From: Deltaproteobacteria bacterium
GTDB lineage: Bacteria > Desulfobacterota > Desulfobaccia > Desulfobaccales > 0-14-0-80-60-11
Length of the DNA stretch: 44,923 nucleotides
Assembly: GCA_016208235.1 (NCBI GenBank)
Contig: JACQYN010000087.1
Span: forward strand, 1 to 44,923
Direction of reading: 5' to 3'
Below are positions 1-6,582 of this stretch, piece after piece. Position 1 is the first letter of the stretch. Every line of letters begins with the position of its first letter. Both the position numbers and the translations under genes were made by a program. The notes under the pieces are model-generated. The model ran no database searches. It saw only the letters and a list, made by a program, of their open reading frames with translations, and was not told the DNA's origin.

Positions 1-157
1 TGACCTCCCCGCTCAACAGATAGGTGAGCAGGGGGCGGCTGTAGGGTGGGTGGGGCTCATCGCTGATCAAGGTAATGGAGCCCCGGAGGTCCCACTGCCT
101 CAGGGTTTCAGCCGCAGCCAGGCCCGCGGCGCTGGCGCCGATGATTACATAGCGCAT
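1..157 (-). CDS. FAD/NAD(P)-dependent oxidoreductase, N-terminal fragment
   Basis: The first 52 codons of a flavoprotein run leftward off the window edge. The product starts MRYVIIGASAAGLAAAE, a dinucleotide-binding beta-alpha-beta fold with a Gly-rich turn directly at the N-terminus. It continues into ITLISDEPHPPYSRP, which resembles the second strand and the PYxRP stretch of the pyridine nucleotide-disulphide oxidoreductase family (NADH:rubredoxin, nitrite reductase or ferredoxin reductase type). The substrate cannot be told because the NAD domain and C-terminus are outside the window. The ATG at 157 is the natural start because the Rossmann strand begins two residues later. Confidence 0.75.
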   Translation of the reverse strand, partial: MRYVIIGASAAGLAAAETLRQWDLRGSITLISDEPHPPYSRPLLTYLLSGEV

Positions 158-179
158 AGATAAGCCCTGAAAAAAGATT

Positions 180-302
180 TCACCACAAAGACACAGAGAC
201 ACAAAGATTCACAGAGAAAATTATATTTATGCCTTGGCTTTGCCAAGGCATAAATATTTTTTCCTTTGTGCCCCTTTGTGCCTTTGTGCCTTTGTGGTTA
301 AT
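180..302. repeat. Long imperfect inverted repeat with a perfect inner hairpin
   Basis: The left arm (about 182-205) contains CCACAAAGACACAGAGACAC. The right arm (about 264-298) is a near reverse complement made of CTTTGTGC units. In the centre, TATTTATGCCTTGGC (224-238) pairs perfectly with 242-256 around a TTT loop, a 15-bp stem. The element lies in the 470-bp gap between the flavoprotein gene and the purH-like gene. It looks like a dispersed palindromic repeat and could also end transcripts. The rest of the gap (303-627) shows no gene; 463-492 holds short GCTGAAA/GCTGA repeats that recur inverted near 42.80 kb. Confidence 0.6.
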
Positions 303-627
303 CATTTTTAAACCGATTGCCCCCCAATCTTCATTTTATTTTACCGCGAAGCCGCGGCCTCAGGGAAGAAAAATAGAGGTTCCTGAAAAATGGCCTGGTG
401 AGGGGGCAGGAAATGTCGGTCCAGCGGGTCATCTTTAAAAGTCGCATCTCTTTCCTGTCTTTTGCTGAAAGCTGAAAGCTGACCGCTGATAGCTTTCCTA
501 TCTTGCATAACCGCCGATCCTGTAGTAGTGTCCTTTCCAAAACGGGCCAGGGCTGAAGAGCAAGGGCCCCTAGCCCATAATCAAAGGCATTTCCCCGAGA
601 AAAATCCGAGAATTGCGGAGGTACATG

Positions 628-1230
628 ATGAAACCCATATCCCGGGCTTTGATGAGCGTTACGGATAAAGGCGGCTTGTTGGAGTTTGCCCAGTTTCTGG
701 CCAAATACCAGGTGGAAATCCTTTCCACCGGCGGCACTGCCAAGATGCTGCGGGATGGCGGGGTTAAAGTGGTGGAGGTCTCCGATTACACCGGCTTCCC
801 GGAAATGCTGGACGGCCGGGTGAAGACCCTGCACCCCAAAATCCACGGGGGCATCCTGGGCCGCCGGGACCTGCCCGCACACCTGGACCAGATGAACAAA
901 CACCAGATCCAGCCCATCGACCTGGTGGTGGTCAACCTCTATCAGTTCGAGAAAACAGTGGCCAAACCCGGCTGCATGTTGGAAGACGCCATCGAAAACA
1001 TCGACATCGGCGGGCCCACCCTGCTTAGGGCCGCGGCCAAGAATTACCAATCAGTCACCGTGGTGGTGGACCCCCAGGATTATCACCACCTGATGGAAGA
1101 GATGAAGCTGAATAAGGGCGCCACCAGCGTGGGCACCCGCTTCAAACTGGCGAAAAAGGTCTTCAAACTCACCAGCGAGTACGATACCGCCATTTACCGT
1201 TACCTGGAAGACAAGGCTCTGGCCTGCTGA
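628..1230 (+). CDS. purH: Stand-alone IMP cyclohydrolase (PurH N-terminal domain)
   Basis: The product is about 200 residues and matches only the MGS-like IMP cyclohydrolase half of bifunctional PurH, which closes FAICAR to IMP in the last step of purine synthesis. Typical motifs are [30 protein letters not shown] and [17 protein letters not shown]. Full PurH is about 520 residues; the AICAR formyltransferase half is absent, and the gene stops cleanly with a TGA that overlaps the next ATG, so it appears split rather than broken. Separate cyclohydrolase and transformylase genes are known in some deltaproteobacteria. The GGAGG at 617-621 favours the ATG at 628, with 625 possible. The product is cytoplasmic. 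Confidence 0.88.
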   Translation: MKPISRALMSVTDKGGLLEFAQFLAKYQVEILSTGGTAKMLRDGGVKVVEVSDYTGFPEMLDGRVKTLHPKIHGGILGRRDLPAHLDQMNKHQIQPIDLVVVNLYQFEKTVAKPGCMLEDAIENIDIGGPTLLRAAAKNYQSVTVVVDPQDYHHLMEEMKLNKGATSVGTRFKLAKKVFKLTSEYDTAIYRYLEDKALAC

Positions 1231-1595
1231 TGAGCCTGCCTGCCGCCATTACCATGAGCCGGGGCCGCGTCCTGGACCTCAGCGGCCCCCATTACTACCA
1301 GGACCTGCTCACCGGCATCGCCGAAGAAATCCTTAGCGAACTGGCCGAAATCGAGAAAGTGGACCTCCCCTCCCTGGCGGAAGAGGATTTCGAGCAAGTG
1401 GTGAGCGTCACCCAGATCCGCCTGCTCAATGAGCTCTATTACTGCCTGGGGCAACTCCGGGCCGCAGGCGTAGAACTGGAGGTGAAGCGAGCCATCCAGG
1501 ACCTCCGGGACATCTGGAACCGCTACATCGACCGGACCCAGCGGCCCGCAGCCTTGAAATTCCAGGTGGACCCGGGAGAAGACCAGGTGCAATGA
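1230..1595 (+). CDS. Small conserved-looking protein coupled to purH
   Basis: I do not recognise this 121-residue protein. Its ATG overlaps the purH stop in a TGATG arrangement, so the two are probably translated together. The sequence is mostly charged alpha-helix (for example AEEILSELAEIEKVDLPSLA and QIRLLNELYYCLGQLRAAG). It has no signal peptide, membrane segment or Cys motif. The tight coupling suggests a cytoplasmic partner or chaperone-like role in the same transcription unit, but that is inference. Codon use and GC match purH. Confidence 0.65.
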   Translation: MSLPAAITMSRGRVLDLSGPHYYQDLLTGIAEEILSELAEIEKVDLPSLAEEDFEQVVSVTQIRLLNELYYCLGQLRAAGVELEVKRAIQDLRDIWNRYIDRTQRPAALKFQVDPGEDQVQ

Positions 1596-1787
1596 AATGA
1601 GGAGTTGGGGGGGACAGGTGCCGGCGAACCAGGATTTCCAGCCTGTTTCCGCACCTGGCTCCCTCACCCGGAATCAATTCTGCAGAGCTTTTTTAGCCTC
1701 TAAACCCAGCTGCGCCCTCAGCGTCTCGGCGGTCATTTTTAGCGACAGAGGCTTAAGAGAGCGCTGATTCAATTACTTAAGTAGCCG

Positions 1788-3428
1788 TCAGTCTGGGGCC
1801 TGGCGTCTCTCATAGATCAGAATGGAAAACGGTGACTCAGGTTTTCCGGTCCCTGCCTCGCCCCCCCAAAAATACCGGGTTTCCCGGGCCGAGACGATGT
1901 CCACCCTACCCACCAGGTGGTAATATTTCTGGGAATAATCCTGAAACCAGTTCAAAATGAGCGTCTTGGAATCAGGTTGAATTAACCAGGAATAAATAAT
2001 GCCAATAAAGATTAGAAACTTGGGAGAGGCTCGCTCTATTTCGGCAATCATTTCTTTCTGCATGGAGAGACTGTAATCATGGTTCCCCGTCAGCTCATAA
2101 GTGTAAATATACCCGGTGGCAGATTTCCTCTGAGCATAGAAAAATATTTGCGGCTCTGATCCCAACACCGCAATTTTATCCCCGGCTCCGGTTCGGGACG
2201 TCAGGAATTCGGCAATTTTAAGGGATTCGAGGAAGGGATTCGGACCGTAGATAGTCTTGACCAGAGTCTCAGGTTTTTCAGAGAGGAAATAATCTCTATG
2301 GGCATTTACTCCCAGGACTATTCCGAAAAATAAACCTAGCAGAGGAAGAGATATTATTATTCTATAAGAACATTTTTGAGATATATAATATTGTAGCGAG
2401 TCAATGAACACTCCAATCAGTATGGCGCCGGCCGGAAACAATAATATAAAATAATGGCTACGAAAATAAAAACCGGCGCATACGGAAAGAAAAGATAACA
2501 TACTGAACGATAAGACGATCCATCTTATGCCTCTAAGTCGTTTGTCTATAATTAAAATCAGAAAACCAAATGCCATCATTATCCATAATAGGGCGAAGCT
2601 GTTAATAACCTCTATCAAGCTCTGGTTAAATTCTTCCATTCCCCTGGATAGAGGAACCGCGCCGGCATACGCCGCGCTATATTTAAAGGTCCAGAACCAA
2701 AACTTATCAAAAGTCCCGCTAATTAAGGCAATCGCCACCACCAACAATAGAGGCATTATGGCGCCTGCGCCGAAAATCAAAAGGCGCCCGACGATTGCCT
2801 TTATTCTTGCGGGCTGAGAGACCAGACCCGCGTGCAGTATTAAATAACCTCCGAACAACACAAAAAAAATGCCCTGTTGTTTCATGAGAATCGCCAGGCC
2901 GAATAAGAAACCGCTTACCCAATAGAGGGCCAACCTCCCGTTTTCCAGGCCAAATAGGAGTATCCAGGTCCCGGCCAGAGTAGCCAAGACAATAAAATGG
3001 CTGGCGTGCGCGGCAAATCCCAATACCGTGGGACCAACGGAGAGGAAGGCATAACTCAAAGCCGCGATTATCGCGGCCCGGGGGTTCCATAATTTCTTGG
3101 TAATCAGAAATAATAAGGTGATGGAGAGACAATTAACGATAAGCAGACCCAAATGAATGCCTTTAATGGTCTGGCCCAAAAAAAGCATTATCAGAGAATA
3201 AGCAAAACAAGTCCCCGGAAGTTTCATGGTATATACTGCTTTAAAAGGCGGTACCATTTGCAGAAGCATTTGGCCGCAATAGGCAAATTCACCTTCATCC
3301 CGCTCCAACGGGATATCCAAAAGTCTGGCGCGGATGCAAACAACCAAAATAATGATAATGCCAAGGAATACCCAATAAATAATATTACCGGAACGTTCTT
3401 CACTTATCTTCGCATTATTTATAAACAT
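1788..3428 (-). CDS. GT-C type membrane glycosyltransferase (GT39/ArnT-like)
   Basis: This is a 546-residue polytopic membrane protein with roughly 10-12 hydrophobic helices. The first is at residues 17-32, followed by an extracytoplasmic loop with LERDEGEFAY (41-50). An acidic pair in this loop after TM1 is the catalytic signature of GT-C transferases of the PMT/ArnT group, which use polyprenyl-phosphate sugars. The C-terminal third is a soluble periplasmic-like domain containing GSEPQIFFYAQRKSATGYIY. The likely role is adding a sugar to a lipid or surface polymer; donor and acceptor are unknown. The gene is clearly more AT-rich than its neighbours and has no obvious Shine-Dalgarno, which suggests horizontal acquisition. 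Confidence 0.8.
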   Translation of the reverse strand: MFINNAKISEERSGNIIYWVFLGIIIILVVCIRARLLDIPLERDEGEFAYCGQMLLQMVPPFKAVYTMKLPGTCFAYSLIMLFLGQTIKGIHLGLLIVNCLSITLLFLITKKLWNPRAAIIAALSYAFLSVGPTVLGFAAHASHFIVLATLAGTWILLFGLENGRLALYWVSGFLFGLAILMKQQGIFFVLFGGYLILHAGLVSQPARIKAIVGRLLIFGAGAIMPLLLVVAIALISGTFDKFWFWTFKYSAAYAGAVPLSRGMEEFNQSLIEVINSFALLWIMMAFGFLILIIDKRLRGIRWIVLSFSMLSFLSVCAGFYFRSHYFILLFPAGAILIGVFIDSLQYYISQKCSYRIIISLPLLGLFFGIVLGVNAHRDYFLSEKPETLVKTIYGPNPFLESLKIAEFLTSRTGAGDKIAVLGSEPQIFFYAQRKSATGYIYTYELTGNHDYSLSMQKEMIAEIERASPKFLIFIGIIYSWLIQPDSKTLILNWFQDYSQKYYHLVGRVDIVSARETRYFWGGEAGTGKPESPFSILIYERRQAPD

Positions 3429-3466
3429 GATTATTTAATCTAGTTATTATTATATTATTAGCAGAA

Positions 3467-3637
3467 TCAGAGACCTCGGCTACGGGCAATCTTATTCATA
3501 AATCTAGATGAAAATAGCATAATTACCATACCCGCCCCAATAAAATTTTTGCCTCTAATAAACTGCAGGTCAAAGGAAAATCCCTGGAGAAAGAATGTGG
3601 CTAATTCATTAATTCTGATTAAATTAGGAAAGGAGGG
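3467..3637 (-). pseudogene. Possible 3' remnant of a membrane-protein gene
   Basis: Upstream of the glycosyltransferase and in the same direction, an open frame ends with a TGA at 3467. It encodes a plausible protein tail, including INELATFFLQGFSFDLQF and GAGMVIMLFSSRFMNKIA, which has a hydrophobic segment followed by a basic end. The upstream part runs into unrelated GC-rich sequence near 3640 with no good start. It could be the C-terminal stub of a membrane protein from the same AT-rich island. The family is not recognised and chance is possible. Confidence 0.3.
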
Positions 3638-3672
3638 CTGCGGGAAAACCAAGGAGGCGGGCCGAGAAAACA

Positions 3673-4734
3673 TTGGTTAGGGATAAGGATACAGCCGAAC
3701 CCCAGATCCTGATGGAGCGCCATGGCGGGATGCTGGAGCTGGTTCTCAACCGCCCCCGGGCGCTCAACACTCTTAATCTGGAGATGATCCGCGGGCTGCA
3801 AAAGGGGCTTAATGTCGCCCGGGCGGATGGGGGCTGTAAGCTGGTCCTCCTCAGGGGCGCGGGGGCGCGGGGGTTTTGCGCGGGCGGGGACCTGAAGGCC
3901 CTGGTCCCACTAGTACGGGAGAAATCCTGGGACCGGGCCATGCAATTTTTCCAGGAAGAATACGCCCTGGACCTGGATATCCACCGTTTTCCCAAACCCG
4001 TTATCGCCCTGGCGGCCGGGATCACCATGGGGGGAGGGCTGGGGTTGGCGGCCGGAGCCGACCTGGTGGTGGTTACCGAAGACTCCCGCCTGGCCATGCC
4101 GGAGACCGGCATCGGCTTCTTTCCGGACGTGGGAGCCACGGGTTGGCTCTTTGCCAAATGTCCCCCCGGCTACCCCGAGTATCTGGCCCTGACCGGGGTG
4201 GAGATGCCGGGGCCGGAAGCCGTCAGGGTGGGGCTGGCCACCCATCTGATCGAGGCGGCAAAAGTCCCGGAGGTCCTTAAGATGCTTAAGGAAGGGGCCG
4301 GGAACCTTTCCCCTGCCAAAGACGAAGCGGTGCGCCGCCTTAAAGAAAGCTTGGCCCCTTGGGCCAAGCAGAAAATTCCCGCCCGTCCCGAGCTGGACGC
4401 CTGGGTGGCCCGGCATTTTGCGAACAAGACTTCGGTCCTGGAGATCCTGGACTCCCTGGACCGCTGCCGGGACCATGCCCGGCTTGCCCCGGAGGTCCGG
4501 GAACGGCTCCAGGCCCGTTCGCCCACGGCCCTGGTCCTGACCTTGCGCCTGCTGCGCCTTAACGAGGGCCGCCCCCTGGAGGAGGTCCTGGCCGCGGAGG
4601 CCCGGGCCGCACGCTTCATGATCGCCCATCCCGATTACCTGGAAGGCATCCGGGCCCGGCTGCTCGATCGGGATCAACGGCCCCGGTGGCAGCCTGCCTC
4701 CCTCAAGGAGGTGCGGCTGCCATTGGATTCTTAA
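3673..4734 (+). CDS. 3-hydroxyisobutyryl-CoA hydrolase-like protein (crotonase fold)
   Basis: The 353-residue product belongs to the crotonase superfamily. It fits the ECH_2/HIBCH branch, which hydrolyses 3-hydroxyisobutyryl-CoA in valine breakdown. The oxyanion-hole segments are FCAGGDLKAL (68-77) and GITMGGGLGL (116-125). AMPETGIGFFPDVGATGWL (141-159) carries the family's catalytic Glu at about 144. The C-terminal helical extension after residue 250 also distinguishes this branch from short hydratases. The start is a TTG with AAGGAGG at 3651-3657, rather far upstream; an ATG at 3712 is an alternative. A second crotonase gene follows about 200 bp downstream. Confidence 0.8.
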   Translation: MVRDKDTAEPQILMERHGGMLELVLNRPRALNTLNLEMIRGLQKGLNVARADGGCKLVLLRGAGARGFCAGGDLKALVPLVREKSWDRAMQFFQEEYALDLDIHRFPKPVIALAAGITMGGGLGLAAGADLVVVTEDSRLAMPETGIGFFPDVGATGWLFAKCPPGYPEYLALTGVEMPGPEAVRVGLATHLIEAAKVPEVLKMLKEGAGNLSPAKDEAVRRLKESLAPWAKQKIPARPELDAWVARHFANKTSVLEILDSLDRCRDHARLAPEVRERLQARSPTALVLTLRLLRLNEGRPLEEVLAAEARAARFMIAHPDYLEGIRARLLDRDQRPRWQPASLKEVRLPLDS

Positions 4735-4741
4735 CCCCGGC

Positions 4742-4765
4742 CGACCCGGCGCCGGCCCCGGGTCG
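4742..4765 (+). terminator. GC-rich hairpin after the HIBCH-like gene
   Basis: CGACCCGG and CCGGGTCG form an 8-bp stem just after the stop codon. No T-run follows, only AT-rich DNA, so intrinsic termination is possible but not certain. The next ~150 bp up to the enoyl-CoA hydratase hold a C-rich/G-rich imperfect hairpin (about 4830-4890) and no gene. Confidence 0.4.
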
Positions 4766-4942
4766 ATTACAATTAATATTCTATTTCATAAATTCGATAA
4801 CGCAGTTATGGAACCGGACAGGAGATTTAATTCCCCCTTCACCTAACCCATCCCCCATTTGAGGGAAAAGGCCGGATTGGGGGGGGAAATAAAATCCCCA
4901 TTATATTTAGGAAAACAGACACTAAGCCAGGAGGAGGACGTC

Positions 4943-5719
4943 ATGTCTTATAACACCCTGATCTTCACCATTGACGGACCTGCAGCCACTTTGAGCTTCA
5001 ATCGGCCGGAGAAGTTGAACGCGGTGAGCCCGGAGATGCTGACCGAATTCTCCCAGGCTCTGGATGAAGTGCGGGGCAACAAAGCTATCCGGGTATTGCT
5101 CCTCACCGGCCAGGGACGGGCCTTTATCGCGGGGGCGGATATCAAACACTTCCTGGACCTGGATCCCTTGAGCGCCCGTCAGCTTGCCGTCCAGGGCCAG
5201 GATTTGTTTTCTAAGCTGGAAGGGCTGCCTATCCCGGTGATCGCCTGCGTCCACGGGTTTGCCCTGGGGGGCGGCCTCGAAGTCGCTCTGGCCTGCGATT
5301 TTATCTATGCCGCAGAAAAAGCCAAGTTCGGCGCGCCGGAGATCAACCTGGGGTTCAATCCCTGTTGGGGCGGCCCCCAGCGCCTGGCCCGGCTGGCGGG
5401 AAAAAGCCTGGCCAAAGAGCTATGTCTTACCGGGAGGTTTTTCGACGCGGAGGAGGCTAAGGCCCTGGGCCTGGTGGCCCGGGTATTTCCGGAGGACACC
5501 TTCCTGGAGGAATGCCGGAACGCGGCCCGGGACCTGGCCGCCAAAGGCCGGCTGGCCATGGAGTCGGTGAAGCGGGTGATCGATTGGGGGGCGGACGTGG
5601 ATTTAAAAACCGGCTGCGCCCTGGAAGCCGAGACCTTTGCTCTATGCTTCACCAGCCCGGACGTCAAGGAAGGGGTGACTGCGTTTCTGGAAAAGCGAAA
5701 ACCCCGGTTTCAGCCTTAA
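4943..5719 (+). CDS. Enoyl-CoA hydratase/isomerase family protein
   Basis: The 258-residue product is a full-length crotonase. The oxyanion-hole motifs FIAGADIKHF (61-70) and HGFALGGGLEVALACDF (104-120) are present. Both acids used by true hydratases are in place: Glu113 in GGGLEVAL and Glu133 in APEINLG. It should hydrate short trans-2-enoyl-CoA esters in beta-oxidation or fermentative acyl-CoA pathways. The segment after the second Glu reads GFNPCWGGPQRL instead of the usual IPGxGGTQRL, so substrate preference may differ. The start is the ATG at 4943 because GAGGAGG sits directly upstream; the frame stays open further upstream. Confidence 0.88.
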   Translation: MSYNTLIFTIDGPAATLSFNRPEKLNAVSPEMLTEFSQALDEVRGNKAIRVLLLTGQGRAFIAGADIKHFLDLDPLSARQLAVQGQDLFSKLEGLPIPVIACVHGFALGGGLEVALACDFIYAAEKAKFGAPEINLGFNPCWGGPQRLARLAGKSLAKELCLTGRFFDAEEAKALGLVARVFPEDTFLEECRNAARDLAAKGRLAMESVKRVIDWGADVDLKTGCALEAETFALCFTSPDVKEGVTAFLEKRKPRFQP

Positions 5720-5852
5720 TACCAAGTTGCGGTCAAAAGAGTGGCATTGTCATTCTGAGCGCAGCGAAGAATCTCAAAATACGAGATTCTTCACTCCGCT
5801 TCGCTCCGTTCAGAATGACAGATTATATTACTGCTTTGACAGCAACTTGGTA
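5720..5852. repeat. MITE-like element, copy A1 (TACCAAGTTGC ends)
   Basis: The element begins TACCAAGTTGCGGTCAAA and ends with the near reverse complement TTTGACAGCAACTTGGTA. Its interior (5749-5821) is a different palindrome, GTCATTCTGAGCGCAGCGAA, pairing with sequence ending TTCAGAATGAC. The same ends enclose unrelated interiors at 24.98-25.18 kb and, as a half copy, at 36.17 kb. It lies directly after the enoyl-CoA hydratase stop and may double as a terminator. The rest of the gap to 5970 shows no gene. Confidence 0.7.
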
Positions 5853-5970
5853 TCAAGTGAAAAAATGTAATCCTGAATGGGTTAGAAGAGAGAGTTTGAC
5901 GAAAAAGGAAAGGTCAATAGACGGGCACAGAGGCCCGCCCCACCGGGCCCCCATGCCCCGGTTTAAAATT

Positions 5971-6582
5971 CTATCCGGAATACTGGAGAGCCTGCTTCTG
6001 GGTCTTCATCTTTTTCAGGAGAAAATCAAAGGAATTGGTTCTGATCACCTGGGCGAATTGGCGTTTATAATTGTCCAGGATGCTCACCCCGTCCACAATC
6101 ACATCATAAAGCAGCCACCCGTCGCCCTGGGGCCGCATCAAGTAGTCCACGGGAATGGTCTCGTTAGTGCGGATCAGTTTGGTATTCACCCGGGTTCCCG
6201 AGCCTTGCCGGCGTTCCTGCTCGTATTTGATGGTCTCCTTTTTGAGGAAATCCAGGACCAGGCGGGTATACGAATCCTGGAACAGGTAGCTGAAGGTGTT
6301 CACGAAGTCCTGGCGCTGGCCGGCGCTAAGGCCCCCATACACCGAACCCAGAGAGTTTTGGGCCATGAGATTAAAATCGAAACTCTTTTGGATGATCTGG
6401 CGGATGGCCTGGGCCCGGGCCGATCTGTGCTCCGGTCCGGACCGGGCCGGGTCGTTTTGAATAGCAATGACTTGATCCAAAATCCCTTTCACATAAGCGG
6501 TGGGGGTCACCGCGAAAGCCGCAGTAGCGAACAGGCAAAGAATCACCAGGGCCAGACCAAAAATATAAAGCCGATTTTTCAT
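5971..6582 (-). CDS. hpnM: MlaC/Ttg2D-family periplasmic lipid-binding protein (HpnM-like)
   Basis: The ~203-residue product has a signal peptide (KNR followed by a hydrophobic stretch ending near TAAFAV). It then shows a typical MlaC/toluene-tolerance body: FNLMAQNSLGSVYGGLS, FVNTFSYLFQDSYTRLV, VDYLMRPQGDGWLLYDVIVD and GVSILDNYKRQF. MlaC proteins ferry phospholipids across the periplasm. When paired with an RND/MMPL transporter, as here, the closest named family is HpnM of hopanoid transport. The ATG at 6582 overlaps the upstream TGA in ATGA and has GGAAGG in front; the ATG at 6597 is less likely. No hopanoid synthesis gene is in the window, so the cargo is uncertain. Confidence 0.78.
   Translation of the reverse strand: MKNRLYIFGLALVILCLFATAAFAVTPTAYVKGILDQVIAIQNDPARSGPEHRSARAQAIRQIIQKSFDFNLMAQNSLGSVYGGLSAGQRQDFVNTFSYLFQDSYTRLVLDFLKKETIKYEQERRQGSGTRVNTKLIRTNETIPVDYLMRPQGDGWLLYDVIVDGVSILDNYKRQFAQVIRTNSFDFLLKKMKTQKQALQYSG

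Noticed and set aside
628-1230. PurH considered as a truncated pseudogene
   Set aside because: The domain is complete, the stop is coupled to the next ATG, and separate cyclohydrolases are known in related bacteria.
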